Assembly: GCA_903901335.1 (NCBI GenBank)
Contig: CAIUQR010000102.1
Span: 48,766 to 112,765 of the forward strand
Length of the DNA stretch: 64,000 nucleotides
DNA from: an uncultured delta proteobacterium
Lineage (GTDB): Bacteria > Desulfobacterota > Desulfobulbia > Desulfobulbales > Desulfocapsaceae
Direction of reading: 5' to 3'
Of the stretch, positions 1 to 8,806 are shown piece by piece; within the stretch, counting starts at the first letter, position 1; every line of letters begins with the position of its first letter. Under the pieces are notes generated by a model. It worked only from the letters and a program-made list of their open reading frames with translations, was not told where the DNA came from and searched no databases. A program made the translations under genes and the position numbers.

Positions 1-261
1 AGAAATCGCCTGCGCCCCATTTCGCTTATAGTTGACCGCGATATCAACAGGCCGGAAATCCTCGCAAATAACACCTTTTGACGGTGAGGCTTTTTTGACT
101 TCGGCAATCACCGAAACCCCGGGATAGCTTATTAAAGCCTGCCGAAAACCGCGCGGCGGCGCAATAACCATTCCCATGAACTGGCCAGGCAGGCTGATTC
201 CGTTGATTCTCAAGTCAGCCACTTCCTGCTTCTTTTTTGCAACTATCTTATCTAAGATCAT
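1..261 (-). CDS. trpC: indole-3-glycerol phosphate synthase, N-terminal part (cut by window edge)
   Basis: This is the first 87 codons of a minus-strand gene that runs off the left edge. The product starts MILDKIVAKKKQEV and carries the indole-3-glycerol phosphate synthase signature VIAEVKKASPSKG near residues 51-63, whose lysine belongs to the active site. The enzyme closes the ring of 1-(2-carboxyphenylamino)-deoxyribulose phosphate in tryptophan synthesis. The ATG at 261 lies 23 bases after the trpD stop, so it is the fourth gene of a trpE-G-D-C transcript. The C-terminal part of the barrel is outside the window, so completeness cannot be judged. Confidence 0.93.
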   Translation of the reverse strand, partial: MILDKIVAKKKQEVADLRINGISLPGQFMGMVIAPPRGFRQALISYPGVSVIAEVKKASPSKGVICEDFRPVDIAVNYKRNGAQAIS

Positions 262-284
262 GGTAATTAAGACCCAAAGACTCT

Positions 285-1328
285 CTAGGCTTTTGCTGCC
301 GAACGAGAAAAACGCACTAATTGTTCAAGTTTGTTGAGTGCAGCCCCGGTTCGTATAATTTCCCGGGCTTGAACCACACCCGCCTTTATGCTCTCTGCCC
401 TGCCTGCGGCGTAAAGTGCCGCTCCGCCGTTGAGCAAAACCATATCCAGTCTGGCTCCCTGTTCTCCCCCCAGTACTGCTCGCACCTGCTGCGCAGATTC
501 GGCTGGGGTTGCCCCGCCGCGAATATCGTCCAGAGTCCCCCGGGACAAACCGACATCTTCAGGTTCGAGTGTGTAGCACGTCACCTTCCCGTCATATCCA
601 TCGGCAATATGCGAGGTGCCGGTAATGGTCAACTCATCCAGATTTCCCTCGCCCCAGACGACCAGTGTACGCTTCATCCCGAGCCTGACCAGCACCTCGG
701 CAAGGGTCCGTGTCAGTTCCCTGGAAAATACCCCGGTGAGCTGGACATTTGCGCCGGCCGGATTAGTCATCGGCCCGAGTATATTGAAAATGGACCGGAT
801 GCCGATCTCCCGGCGTGGGCCGATGGCATACTTCATGGCCTTGTGAAGCATCGGGGCAAAGAGGAAACCAATCCCCACGGTACGAACACATTCGGCCACT
901 ATCTCAGGGGAAAGACTCAAATCGATACCGAGCGCTTCGAGAACATCGGCACTGCCGCAATGCGAGGAAATCGCCCGATTACCGTGCTTTGCAACAGGGA
1001 GACCAGAGGCTGCCACGACAAAGGCTGTCGTCGTCGACACATTGAAGGTTCCCGAACCATCGCCACCAGTGCCGACGATATCCATCAGGATTTCCCCTTT
1101 CCCTGTATTCACCCCGGTCTCGATCGGCGTAGCCTTCTCGCGCATCACCCTGACCGCCCCGGTAATTTCTTCGACAGTCTCACCTTTCATACGCAATGCA
1201 GTAATGAACGAACCGATCTGGGCAGGAGTAGCCTCTCCGCTCATGATCTCATTCATTACACCGTACATATCGCCTTCGCTGAGATCATTGCCCGCTACAA
1301 CCCGGCCGATCGCTTCTTTAATGTTCAT
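285..1328 (-). CDS. trpD: anthranilate phosphoribosyltransferase
   Basis: The product of about 347 residues transfers phosphoribosyl from PRPP to anthranilate. The diagnostic glycine-rich PRPP loop GTGGDGSGTFNVST is present near residues 86-99, followed by the KHGNRAISSHCGSAD segment that binds anthranilate and PRPP. Length matches the family. The ATG at 1328 is preferred over a GTG two codons earlier because GAGG lies five bases before it. It sits between trpG and trpC in the same direction, 19 bases after trpG, consistent with one operon. No frameshift or missing key residue is seen. Confidence 0.96.
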   Translation of the reverse strand: MNIKEAIGRVVAGNDLSEGDMYGVMNEIMSGEATPAQIGSFITALRMKGETVEEITGAVRVMREKATPIETGVNTGKGEILMDIVGTGGDGSGTFNVSTTTAFVVAASGLPVAKHGNRAISSHCGSADVLEALGIDLSLSPEIVAECVRTVGIGFLFAPMLHKAMKYAIGPRREIGIRSIFNILGPMTNPAGANVQLTGVFSRELTRTLAEVLVRLGMKRTLVVWGEGNLDELTITGTSHIADGYDGKVTCYTLEPEDVGLSRGTLDDIRGGATPAESAQQVRAVLGGEQGARLDMVLLNGGAALYAAGRAESIKAGVVQAREIIRTGAALNKLEQLVRFSRSAAKA

Positions 1329-1347
1329 AAACACCTCTCTTTTTCTG

Positions 1348-1965
1348 TCAGGTATTTTGTCCTTCCTTGAGCAGGGCTGGATAATCGGGACTCATAAAAT
1401 TTTTCAAGAGCGTAATCCCGGCCGGGGTCATGATCGATTCCGGATGAAACTGGACTCCTTCGACGGAAAGACTCCGGTGCCTCACGCCCATCAATTCGCC
1501 CTGATCGGTTCGGGCGGTGATCATCAGACACTCCGGCATCCCGTTCTCTTCGATCACCAGCGAGTGATAGCGCATGCCATCGAAAGGGTTGGGCAGGGAA
1601 GTAAAAACGCCTTTGCCGTCATGATGCATCGGGCTGGTCTTGCCGTGCATTATCCGGCCTGCCCGGACCACCTTGCCGCCAAAGGCCTCACCGATGGCCT
1701 GATGCCCGAGACAAACGCCTAAGACAGGAATCCTGCTGCCGAAATGCCGGATCGCCGCGATCGAGATCCCCGCCTCCGCAGGTGTGCAGGGCCCAGGAGA
1801 GACCAGCAGCCGGTCGGGCTTCAAATCCTCAATTTCGCTGATGCTGATCTTGTCGTTTCTAAAGACGCGGATATCCGCTTTCCTGCCCTCTCTCAGGCAG
1901 TTGCCGGCAATAGTCTGGACGATATTGTACGTAAACGAGTCGTAATTATCTATAATGACGATCAT
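1348..1965 (-). CDS. trpG: anthranilate synthase component II (glutamine amidotransferase)
   Basis: A 205-residue class I glutamine amidotransferase that supplies ammonia to anthranilate synthase. It begins MIVIIDNYDSFTYN, typical of TrpG/PabA, has the nucleophile elbow GVCLGHQ with the catalytic cysteine, and FHPES near the C-terminus supplying the His/Glu of the triad. It is separated from the trpE stop by only two bases, so the two subunits are probably translationally coupled. TrpG can also serve p-aminobenzoate synthesis in some bacteria; the trp operon position makes the tryptophan role primary. Confidence 0.96.
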   Translation of the reverse strand: MIVIIDNYDSFTYNIVQTIAGNCLREGRKADIRVFRNDKISISEIEDLKPDRLLVSPGPCTPAEAGISIAAIRHFGSRIPVLGVCLGHQAIGEAFGGKVVRAGRIMHGKTSPMHHDGKGVFTSLPNPFDGMRYHSLVIEENGMPECLMITARTDQGELMGVRHRSLSVEGVQFHPESIMTPAGITLLKNFMSPDYPALLKEGQNT

Positions 1966-1967
1966 AT

Positions 1968-3473
1968 CTAAAATCCCTTCTCCGCGAGTTCGACCGCGCG
2001 ACGCAATCCCATGGATTTATTGATGGTCTCTTCAAATTCCTTCTGCGGATCGGAATCGGCCACGATGCCCGCCCCCGCCTGAACCCACAGGTCCTTCCCC
2101 CGCATCACAAACGTCCTGATGGTAATACAAAAATCCATATTCCCCGAAAATCCGAAGTAGCCTACCGAGCCCGCGTAAGGCCCCCGCCGCTCAGACTCCA
2201 GCTCATCGATGATCTCCATCGCCCTGATTTTCGGGGCGCCGCTGACTGTACCGGCAGGAAAACACGCCTCTATCACATCGAATTGATCCTTCCCGTCCTC
2301 GATGATCCCATGGACGCCAGAGACAATATGCATGACATGGCTGTAGCGCTCGATAACCAGCAGATCCCGAACCTCGACCGATCCGCCCCTGGCAATTCTG
2401 CCCACATCGTTGCGGCCGAGGTCGACCAGCATCAGGTGTTCGGCCCTTTCCTTCGGGTCGGCCAGGAGTTCCTTTTCCAGGGCCAGGTCTTCTTCAGGTG
2501 TTGCCCCCCGTTTCCTGGTCCCGGCTATGGGACGGAGCTCAATGGTGTCCCCGTCCTTCCGGACCAGTATTTCCGGCGACGAGCCAATCTGGACCAGGTC
2601 TCCCAGTTTCAGGAAAAAGAGATACGGGCTGGGGTTGATATGCCGCAAGGCGCGATAGATTGTCAACGGTGACAGGTCGGTTACCGTATGAAAACACTGG
2701 GACAACACCACCTGAATGATATCACCCGCCATGATATAGTCGCGGGCCCGTTCAACCATCCGGCAGAACTGTGCGGCTTCCATATTTGATGAAAAGGAAT
2801 GAACATCCGCGCTCTGCCGGCCGGAAGCGGCGCTCAGCTCCGACGGAACCGGCCCCTTCAGTTGTCCGACAATCGTCTCGATGCGATCGATCGCGTCAGC
2901 GTAGAGCACCTTGTTGTCCTGTTCCTCGGACACCCGCACCCAGCAGACAATAGTCACGGTCTGCCGGAAACTGTCATGAACAAGAACAATCCGGGGAACC
3001 ATGAAAGAAGAATCAGGAAAATCGGCAGGTTGATGCCTGTCCGGAAGAGTCTCCATAAACCGGACCATATCATACCCGAGGAAGCCGACGGCACCGCCGC
3101 AGAAACGGGGCAGAGCCGGATCGTCCATGGCCCTCAAACCCGCTACCAGGGTTCGCAGGGCCCGCAGCGGATCTGTCGTGCTCTTTGTCGTCTTCCTGCC
3201 CGCCCTGGTGACCTCTTCTATCTCGACATCGCGTCCTTTTGAGGAAAAGGTCACCAGGGGATCAAAACCAATGAAAGAATATCTCCCCCATTTTTCACCA
3301 CCTTCCATGCTCTCGAAAAGAAAAACATGGCTATGGTCCTTTGCCACCTTGGCAAAGAGGGTCAGTGGCGTATCCAGATCGGCTATGATCTGTCGATGGA
3401 CGGGGACAAGTCGGGCAGCGATCCCGTCGGAGCAGAATTTTTCGTAATCAGGGGAATAGGTATGCACAGACAT
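1968..3473 (-). CDS. trpE: anthranilate synthase component I
   Basis: About 501 residues, the chorismate-binding subunit that makes anthranilate from chorismate and ammonia. The C-terminal chorismate-binding block is clear: IAGTRKRGATPEED, ERAEHLMLVDLGRND, the CFPAGTVSGAPKIRA motif, and GAGIVADSDPQKE at the end. The N-terminal SPFDYEKF-like part fits a feedback-sensitive enzyme. The start is uncertain: an ATG at 3473 (MSVHTYSPDYEKF) or a TTG at 3497; neither has a strong Shine-Dalgarno sequence. It is the first gene of trpEGDC. No tandem-Trp leader peptide was found upstream, so regulation is not evident. Confidence 0.95.
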   Translation of the reverse strand: MSVHTYSPDYEKFCSDGIAARLVPVHRQIIADLDTPLTLFAKVAKDHSHVFLFESMEGGEKWGRYSFIGFDPLVTFSSKGRDVEIEEVTRAGRKTTKSTTDPLRALRTLVAGLRAMDDPALPRFCGGAVGFLGYDMVRFMETLPDRHQPADFPDSSFMVPRIVLVHDSFRQTVTIVCWVRVSEEQDNKVLYADAIDRIETIVGQLKGPVPSELSAASGRQSADVHSFSSNMEAAQFCRMVERARDYIMAGDIIQVVLSQCFHTVTDLSPLTIYRALRHINPSPYLFFLKLGDLVQIGSSPEILVRKDGDTIELRPIAGTRKRGATPEEDLALEKELLADPKERAEHLMLVDLGRNDVGRIARGGSVEVRDLLVIERYSHVMHIVSGVHGIIEDGKDQFDVIEACFPAGTVSGAPKIRAMEIIDELESERRGPYAGSVGYFGFSGNMDFCITIRTFVMRGKDLWVQAGAGIVADSDPQKEFEETINKSMGLRRAVELAEKGF

Positions 3474-3582
3474 CTCTTTTTTTAGATCAATCTTCAAAAA
3501 ATGAAAAAGAATTTAAATGCCCAAGTGTACAATAGAATACGTTTTTTGACAAAGCTGTTCTTCAACCTTGCAGGCCATAAAT

Positions 3583-3623
3583 AAAAAGAGCCATGAAACC
3601 GTCTGGTTTCATGGCTCTTTTTT
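3583..3623 (-). terminator. intrinsic terminator after rpsT
   Basis: A perfect 18-bp inverted repeat, AAAAAGAGCCATGAAACC, is separated by GTCT from its complement and has T-rich sequence on both sides. It lies 60 bases past the rpsT stop and about 110 bases upstream of the trpE start, so it most simply ends rpsT transcription. The T-rich flanks on both strands mean it could work in either direction. Confidence 0.8.
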
Positions 3624-3683
3624 ATCACTATGCCATCCGCCCGGATTAATCTATTATCAATCCGAACCTTCTGGAACAACCGC

Positions 3684-3956
3684 TCAGACAGCGGCCTGCA
3701 TCTTGTTTATGCTCTTGGTAAGACGTGAAACCTTACGAGAGGCATTTTTCTTATGGAGGCTTCCCTTTGTCGCTGTCTTTGCAATCACAGGAATAGCAAT
3801 CTTTAATGCCTCTTTTGCCTCGTCTACTGAGCCGGCCAGAACGGCCTCATTCACCTTCCGAACGGCACCCTTCATTTGAGTCTTATTTACACGATTGCGC
3901 AGACGACTAGCCTGAGACTGGCGATTTCTTTTTTCAGCGGATTTGTGATTAGCCAC
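3684..3956 (-). CDS. rpsT: 30S ribosomal protein S20
   Basis: A 90-residue, strongly basic protein that begins MANHKSAEKRNRQS, the hallmark N-terminus of S20, followed by the helical RNA-binding body. It binds 16S rRNA early in 30S assembly. Translation starts at a GTG with AGGAGG nine bases upstream; non-ATG starts are common for rpsT and often connected with autoregulation. It stands alone with its own terminator and precedes the trp operon on the same strand. Confidence 0.96.
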   Translation of the reverse strand: MANHKSAEKRNRQSQASRLRNRVNKTQMKGAVRKVNEAVLAGSVDEAKEALKIAIPVIAKTATKGSLHKKNASRKVSRLTKSINKMQAAV

Positions 3957-4276
3957 GAAGTATTTCCTCCTGTTTAACTCTCTTATAGTGCAAACCGGTG
4001 TTTCCGGTAAATCTTCAAATGTACCCTCAAGCGCCTCTCCCCACAGGTGAGAGCTGTTTTCCTGTTTAAGTGCTTCCTCGGAACAAGAAAAGAGTTTTAT
4101 AATTCGAAAATCAGTTCATGTCAACAACTATAAAAATTAATCGATTTATCCTTCTACAATTACTATTTGACACATATCACGGTAGTAAGATACCTTTGTA
4201 GTATAAACCAAGGAGTCTTCAATACTACTTTCCTTGGCACATACTGCGGCTGTGTGGCCCCACGTTCAGGAAAAAA
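3957..4276. other. divergent intergenic region, rpsT / CNBD gene
   Basis: This 320-base AT-rich gap must hold promoters for rpsT (minus) and the cyclic-nucleotide-binding gene (plus). A TTGACA at 4167-4172 could be a -35 box for the plus gene, but no well-spaced -10 box follows, so no promoter is called. No RNA gene or repeat is visible. Confidence 0.3.
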
Positions 4277-5377
4277 ATGGGTTTTCCAAAGGTATTTTTC
4301 AGGGTTATTGAAAATAGAGACTGCCCTCTCTACGATTACGGAGATATGTTCAGTGTCACCGGTATCGCCATCTCTATCGTCAACGAGGAGGAGAATGCAT
4401 TTATCACGACCACGATATCGCACACCCCCATCGGCAAGAGGGCATGCAAGATACTGAATGGTGATCTGACCAAGATCATCATGCATTATGAACGGGGTGA
4501 CAAGATCCCTGTCTGCATGATCAGCTGCAGCGGTTGCACAGGTTCCATCCGCCTTGAACACAACAGAGATGAAAATATTGTCCTCCTGGAATCGGAGGAA
4601 CCCTACTCCAACGAGTTGGGGTCGATGCTCCATCTCATCAGCGGTTTTGCATTTTTCAAGAATATCGACCAGAAAAACCTCGACAAGGTTGTCCAGTTCT
4701 TCAAGCTGAGCAAGTATGACAAAGGAGAAATCGTCATCCGCAAGGGGGAGCCCGGCGGCAATTTCTATATTATTGTTGCAGGCGGCATCAATGTCATCAA
4801 TGAGGCCGGCATGACTATCTCGAAGCTCGGAAAGGGTGATGTCTTCGGAGAAATGAGTCTGATCTGCAATGAAAATATCAGCGCGACGATCCAGATCGCC
4901 GAACCGACATCCATCCTCTCCATAGGCCGGGATAATTTCCAGAAGATATTGGACCAGTATCCGGCCATCCAGCTCTATTTCTCCCGTCTTATGGCCAGCA
5001 GGTTGAACAAATCCAACCTGATCCGCACCGAAGATCTCTCTTCGGGAATGATTGGAAATCTTGCCGAGATACCTGCAGAGGCATTGTTCCAGACCCTGAA
5101 TATGAACAACAAGACCGGCATCCTGACCATCAGCGAACTGACGAAGGGGACTGCCAGATTTTCCTTCCGGCAGGGTTCGTTGATCAAGGCAAAATATATC
5201 GATTTGTCAGGAGAAACAGCCTTTTATGAGATCTTGAAAGAGCATAAGGGTCGCTTTAGATTCACCCCTGGCATCCCGCCGGAGGACTTCGAGGTCCCGG
5301 AGATCGGATATTTCATGAAACTTCTGATGGAAGGTATGCGTCGGCTGGATGAGGGACGGGCACGAAAAGTCAATTGA
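4277..5377 (+). CDS. cyclic nucleotide-binding domain protein with C-terminal DUF4388 (PATAN) domain
   Basis: A 366-residue soluble protein with three parts. Residues 1-105 are a cysteine-containing N-terminal region (CPLYDYGD, SCSGCTG) of unknown role. Residues about 120-240 form a CAP-type cyclic-nucleotide-binding barrel with GEPGGNFYIIVAGGINV and GDVFGEMSLI. Residues about 265-355 resemble DUF4388, seen in deltaproteobacterial signalling proteins (LFQTLNMNNKTGILTI, RFSFRQGSLIKAKY). There is no DNA-binding helix-turn-helix, so it is probably a ligand-sensing adaptor rather than a transcription factor. AGGA precedes the ATG. The ligand and partner are unknown. It stands alone between divergent rpsT and the convergent U32 gene. 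Confidence 0.8.
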   Translation: MGFPKVFFRVIENRDCPLYDYGDMFSVTGIAISIVNEEENAFITTTISHTPIGKRACKILNGDLTKIIMHYERGDKIPVCMISCSGCTGSIRLEHNRDENIVLLESEEPYSNELGSMLHLISGFAFFKNIDQKNLDKVVQFFKLSKYDKGEIVIRKGEPGGNFYIIVAGGINVINEAGMTISKLGKGDVFGEMSLICNENISATIQIAEPTSILSIGRDNFQKILDQYPAIQLYFSRLMASRLNKSNLIRTEDLSSGMIGNLAEIPAEALFQTLNMNNKTGILTISELTKGTARFSFRQGSLIKAKYIDLSGETAFYEILKEHKGRFRFTPGIPPEDFEVPEIGYFMKLLMEGMRRLDEGRARKVN

Positions 5378-5392
5378 GGATAAGGGATAAAC

Positions 5393-5428
5393 CCTGGATT
5401 CCCGCCCGGAAGCGTTGCGGGAATGACG
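5393..5428. repeat. REP-like palindrome in convergent gap
   Basis: The short element GGATTCCCGCC...GCGGGAATGACG has palindromic arms ATTCCCGC (5398-5405) and GCGGGAAT (5417-5424). Elements of this type are dispersed in many proteobacterial genomes between convergent genes. Here it lies between the CNBD gene and the U32 peptidase gene and may stabilise both 3' ends. Only one copy is seen in this window. Confidence 0.5.
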
Positions 5429-5450
5429 CATCTTTGCGCATGCTGGTCCA

Positions 5451-7685
5451 CTATTCCAGTTTCCCCTGATAATTAAAGGTCGGCAGCCTGGCTGATCGAC
5501 CTTTCCCGGTCATTCTGTCCGCCAGTTCCTGCAGCCCTTTCTTGTCGATACTGATTCCGGAGATATCGACCACCGCATACTGAAGCCCCATCTCCTTCAA
5601 CTCCCCGATATACGGCAGCAGCGAAAACGGTCGGCAGGGAATGGTCTGGGTGCCACCCTCTTTTTTGCGGATCACGAATGACTCACCTTTAGGGCTGACG
5701 AGAACACGGTCATACTGGAAGTGATCGGCAGCCAGACGGGCGGTAAAGAGGGCCGGGGCGCCATAGACCGTGAGCCCCAGGCGGATTTTCGACTCCGGCT
5801 GATGTCCCCTTCCATCCGGCATAGCCGCCGATCTCCGATATCCGACGAAAAGACCCCGGAGGGCGTCACGATCCATCTCTAGGGAGACCTGCGCCGCTTC
5901 CAGGCCTGAATGCCCGGCCAGCCTGACAGACTGGCCGTTCATCAGATTGAGTGTGTAATCACCGTACAGATGTACGCGTTCATTGCCGAAAAGGGCAATC
6001 TGGCTGAGGTGGCCTATCTGAAAGCTCTTGAATCCGGAACGGATCAGCGAAGCGATGGCCGTTCTCATCCGGCCAACCTCTGCGCCGAGCAGAACCGGCG
6101 GCAGGGCCCAGATCACCTTTCTCGCCTGTTGCCCGAGATACTGCCTGATCCGGCCTGCCTGACCGATCATATCCTTATCAAGCGTCAGGAGCAGACGATC
6201 AGGAGCAAAGGGCAGCCGGCCCAGCGCTACACCGGGCGAGTCGGTTTTCAGCCACCATTCGATGGGCAATCCGTGACCGCCGCTCAGCTTCGATGTTCCC
6301 GCCTTCCTGCCGCGTCCTCGGTGCGCGTCGCCCACAGGTATCCGCTCGTCAACTCCGTTCTCCATGCCCTGGACCCGACCCTGAATGGACAGGATGTGGC
6401 GCCTGAGTCTCTCCCTGTTTTTACCAAGCTCCCGTTTAACCGAACCGATTGCCAGGTCGGGACCTGGAATTCCATCTGTCTCAGCCCGGACATCGATCTT
6501 AAAGACCTCGACCCTGCCCTGAGTCTTCTCACCTCCATCCGGAATGAGAATCCAGGCGGTACTACCGGCCTCGGCAGTCTGAATGTCGTGATTTCTTTGT
6601 CTCAATCTCTTCAATGTAAAGGCCTGGCGCTCTCCGGACCCCTCAAAATGCAGGCGCAGTCTGTCCCCAAGCCCGACCGGCTCTTTCAGGCTGAGTACCC
6701 CGTAAACACCGCTCTCATGGTCCGCAAGCGTCTTGATTCTGCCCAGATGCAGGCCGGTATTGCCGGAGTGGTGGGGCGTAATCGCCTCCTTAGGCCGGGG
6801 CGACAGGAAGAAGCCCGACGAAACGGTCCGGCCCATGGCCCGGTCGATTAGGCCTTTCGCCTTGTTGACCGCTCCTTCAAAATCATTTTCGGCGGCATCG
6901 AGGACCAGCCTGTAGGCCTGCACCACATGGGAAACATAATGGGCCGAGCGCAAACGGCCTTCAATCTTCAATGAGGCAATTCCACTCCTGCGAAGCGCAG
7001 GCACCACCTCCAGGCCGCTGAGGTCGTTCATCGAGAACAGATAGCTGCCTCCGGCAGTTTTCCCTCCGCCCTTCCCTCCTCTTCCCTGCCAGTTGTAACG
7101 TCTGCGGCAGGGCTGCACGCAGCGGCCACGCAGGCCGCTCTTGCCGCCAAGAAAGGAGGAGAAGAGACAGAGCCCCGAATAGGAAAAACACATCGCCCCC
7201 TGGACAAAGACCTCAAGCTCCACGTCGGCCGTTGCTGCTATGGCGGCGATCTCCTTCAGCGTAAGCTCCCTGGCCATCACCACGCGCCGACAGCCCATTG
7301 CCGACAGCATCCGGACCGCATCGGCATTATGGGCGATCATCAGGGTAGAGGCATGCAGGGTCAAGGCGGGAAAAAATTCTCTGACCAGACGGATCAGCCC
7401 CACGTCCTGGACGATCAGCGCGTCCGGTTTCAGCGTCTCCAGAAGTGCCAGGGTTTCAATGACAGCGGCAAGCTCGCTTTCCAGGATCAGGCTGTTGGCT
7501 GCGACATAGAGCTTTTTCCCCCGGTCATGACAGTGGCGGATCATCGCCCCGATCTCTTCCAGCCGCAGGTCGCGGGCCAGGTTCCTGGCATTGAAACCGG
7601 GGGCGCCGACATAGACCGCGTCAGCACCGGCGTCAAGTGCCGCCTGAAAATTTTCGAGATTACCTACCGGCGCCAGAAGCTCCAT
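5451..7685 (-). CDS. peptidase U32 family protein
   Basis: A 744-residue protein of the U32 collagenase-like family. The N-terminal TIM-barrel part starts MELLAPVGNLENFQAAL and contains the family signature around residues 150-200: EVFVQGAMCFSYSGLCLFS followed by GLRGRCVQPCRR, with cysteines that bind an iron-sulfur cluster in relatives such as RlhA and TrhP. KIEGRLRSAHYV follows. Bacterial relatives hydroxylate cytidine in 23S rRNA (RlhA) or uridine in tRNA (TrhP), so an RNA-modification role is more likely than proteolysis. The extended C-terminal half (about residue 400 on) matches the DUF3656-containing long form. It begins three bases after pyrR and is probably co-transcribed with purN-pyrR. 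Confidence 0.85.
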   Translation of the reverse strand: MELLAPVGNLENFQAALDAGADAVYVGAPGFNARNLARDLRLEEIGAMIRHCHDRGKKLYVAANSLILESELAAVIETLALLETLKPDALIVQDVGLIRLVREFFPALTLHASTLMIAHNADAVRMLSAMGCRRVVMARELTLKEIAAIAATADVELEVFVQGAMCFSYSGLCLFSSFLGGKSGLRGRCVQPCRRRYNWQGRGGKGGGKTAGGSYLFSMNDLSGLEVVPALRRSGIASLKIEGRLRSAHYVSHVVQAYRLVLDAAENDFEGAVNKAKGLIDRAMGRTVSSGFFLSPRPKEAITPHHSGNTGLHLGRIKTLADHESGVYGVLSLKEPVGLGDRLRLHFEGSGERQAFTLKRLRQRNHDIQTAEAGSTAWILIPDGGEKTQGRVEVFKIDVRAETDGIPGPDLAIGSVKRELGKNRERLRRHILSIQGRVQGMENGVDERIPVGDAHRGRGRKAGTSKLSGGHGLPIEWWLKTDSPGVALGRLPFAPDRLLLTLDKDMIGQAGRIRQYLGQQARKVIWALPPVLLGAEVGRMRTAIASLIRSGFKSFQIGHLSQIALFGNERVHLYGDYTLNLMNGQSVRLAGHSGLEAAQVSLEMDRDALRGLFVGYRRSAAMPDGRGHQPESKIRLGLTVYGAPALFTARLAADHFQYDRVLVSPKGESFVIRKKEGGTQTIPCRPFSLLPYIGELKEMGLQYAVVDISGISIDKKGLQELADRMTGKGRSARLPTFNYQGKLE

Positions 7686-7688
7686 CGA

Positions 7689-8225
7689 TTAATGCTCGAT
7701 GACGACTTGATCGATCCCGCCATGTTCCTGCAGCATGACCTGGATCCGTTCATCGGCAAGCACATCCGTGCCCATACCGACATAGTCCGGCTGAATCGGC
7801 AACTCCCTGCCGCCTCGATCCACCAGGACCGCGAGCTGCACAGAGTGCGGGCGCCCATAGTCCATCAGGGCGTCCATCGCCGCCCGGATGGTCCTGCCGG
7901 TAAAGATGACATCATCGACCAGAATGATTTCTCTGCCCTCGACGGCAAACGGGATATCCGTTGTCTTCACCAGCGGATTTTGGGAAATAAGACTCCAGTC
8001 GTCGCGGTACAGGTTGATATCCAGGCTGCCGTAAGGCACCTGAACTCCTCCCTGCCCGGTGATGATTTTCCTGATCCGATCGGCCAGATAAACCCCGCAG
8101 GTATGGATGCCGACAATGGCTAAGCCATCGATTGAGTGATTTTTTTCAAGTATCTGAAGCGCGATTCTCTTCAAAGCAAGCTCCATATCCTGAGATGTCA
8201 TAATAACACGTTTTGCTGCTCTCAC
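7689..8225 (-). CDS. pyrR: PyrR: pyrimidine operon regulator / uracil phosphoribosyltransferase
   Basis: A 178-residue type I phosphoribosyltransferase. The PRPP loop IILVDDVIFTGRTIRAAMDAL is present near residues 99-119, and LAIVGIHTCGVYLADRI and the C-terminal LVDRGGRELPIQPDYVG are diagnostic of PyrR. In Gram-positives PyrR binds pyr mRNA and also makes UMP from uracil; outside that group RNA binding is less certain. The GTG start overlaps the purN stop by four bases (GTGA), so coupling with purN is likely. No pyr genes or PyrR-binding loop are visible nearby. Confidence 0.93.
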   Translation of the reverse strand: MRAAKRVIMTSQDMELALKRIALQILEKNHSIDGLAIVGIHTCGVYLADRIRKIITGQGGVQVPYGSLDINLYRDDWSLISQNPLVKTTDIPFAVEGREIILVDDVIFTGRTIRAAMDALMDYGRPHSVQLAVLVDRGGRELPIQPDYVGMGTDVLADERIQVMLQEHGGIDQVVIEH

Positions 8226-8803
8226 CTCTGCACCCGCCTCCAGAAAAAATCTACTCCCTTCTGACCCACCCGATTTATGGCTTCAGGAAAGGCCTCACAT
8301 TCCGCCGCAAAAACCTTGGCGGCGATCTCATCGGTGGAATCCTCATACTCGAGGTTCACACTCTTCTGAAGAATGATCGGCCCCTGATCATACAGTTCAT
8401 CCGCAAAATGGACCGTACAACCGCTGACCGTGCAGCCGCGCTCCTTGACAGCCCTGTGCACCCGCGACCCGTAATAGCCATCGCCGCAGAAAGACGGGAT
8501 CAGCGACGGATGAATATTGATCACCGACCTGGCAAGCTCGGGTGGTGGATCATACAGCCTCAGATATCCGGCAAGACAGATGATATCAATGTCGAAATCT
8601 TGCAGAATGGCATTGGTGGCCGGACTACCGACTGCATGAAAGGCGGGATATCCGTAGTCCCGGGCCTTCTTCAGTCCGAGGGCGCTTCCGACATTGGAGA
8701 CCACCACCTGGATCCTGGCTGCAAGTGTGCCGGCCGCAATCCGTTCATGGAAATTATCCAGCGTCCTGCCACTGCCTGACAGGAGAACCGCCATATTCAA
8801 CAT
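8222..8803 (-). CDS. purN: phosphoribosylglycinamide formyltransferase (PurN)
   Basis: A 193-residue formyltransferase that moves formyl from 10-formyl-tetrahydrofolate to GAR in purine synthesis. The start MLNMAVLLSGSGRTLDNF is the phosphate-binding loop. The catalytic block INIHPSLIPSF gives Asn and His, and CTVHFADELYDQGPIILQ carries the conserved aspartate. The segment after HPSLIPSF reads CGDGYYGSRV rather than the usual PGxxAxxxA, a variation seen in a PurN-like branch. Translation starts eight bases after GGGAG. It lies three bases after the IMP cyclohydrolase gene. Confidence 0.9.
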   Translation of the reverse strand: MLNMAVLLSGSGRTLDNFHERIAAGTLAARIQVVVSNVGSALGLKKARDYGYPAFHAVGSPATNAILQDFDIDIICLAGYLRLYDPPPELARSVINIHPSLIPSFCGDGYYGSRVHRAVKERGCTVSGCTVHFADELYDQGPIILQKSVNLEYEDSTDEIAAKVFAAECEAFPEAINRVGQKGVDFFWRRVQR

Positions 8804-8806
8804 ACA

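Noticed and set aside
321..1370. 349-codon plus-strand frame opposite trpD
   Set aside because: It covers an unmistakable trpD on the other strand and its translation is rich in Cys, Arg and His without any family resemblance.
3494..3679. Possible trp leader peptide and attenuator upstream of trpE
   Set aside because: The 61-codon frame runs through the hairpin and has only two separated Trp codons; there is no alternative antiterminator pairing. The hairpin is better explained as the rpsT terminator.
4167..4207. TTGACA and TATAAA as a promoter for the CNBD gene
   Set aside because: The spacing is 29 bases, too long for a sigma-70 promoter, and no alternative -10 box at 16-18 bases is convincing.
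5910..6851. 313-codon plus-strand frame opposite the U32 gene
   Set aside because: Antisense shadow; the minus-strand U32 protein is continuous through this stretch with conserved motifs on both sides.
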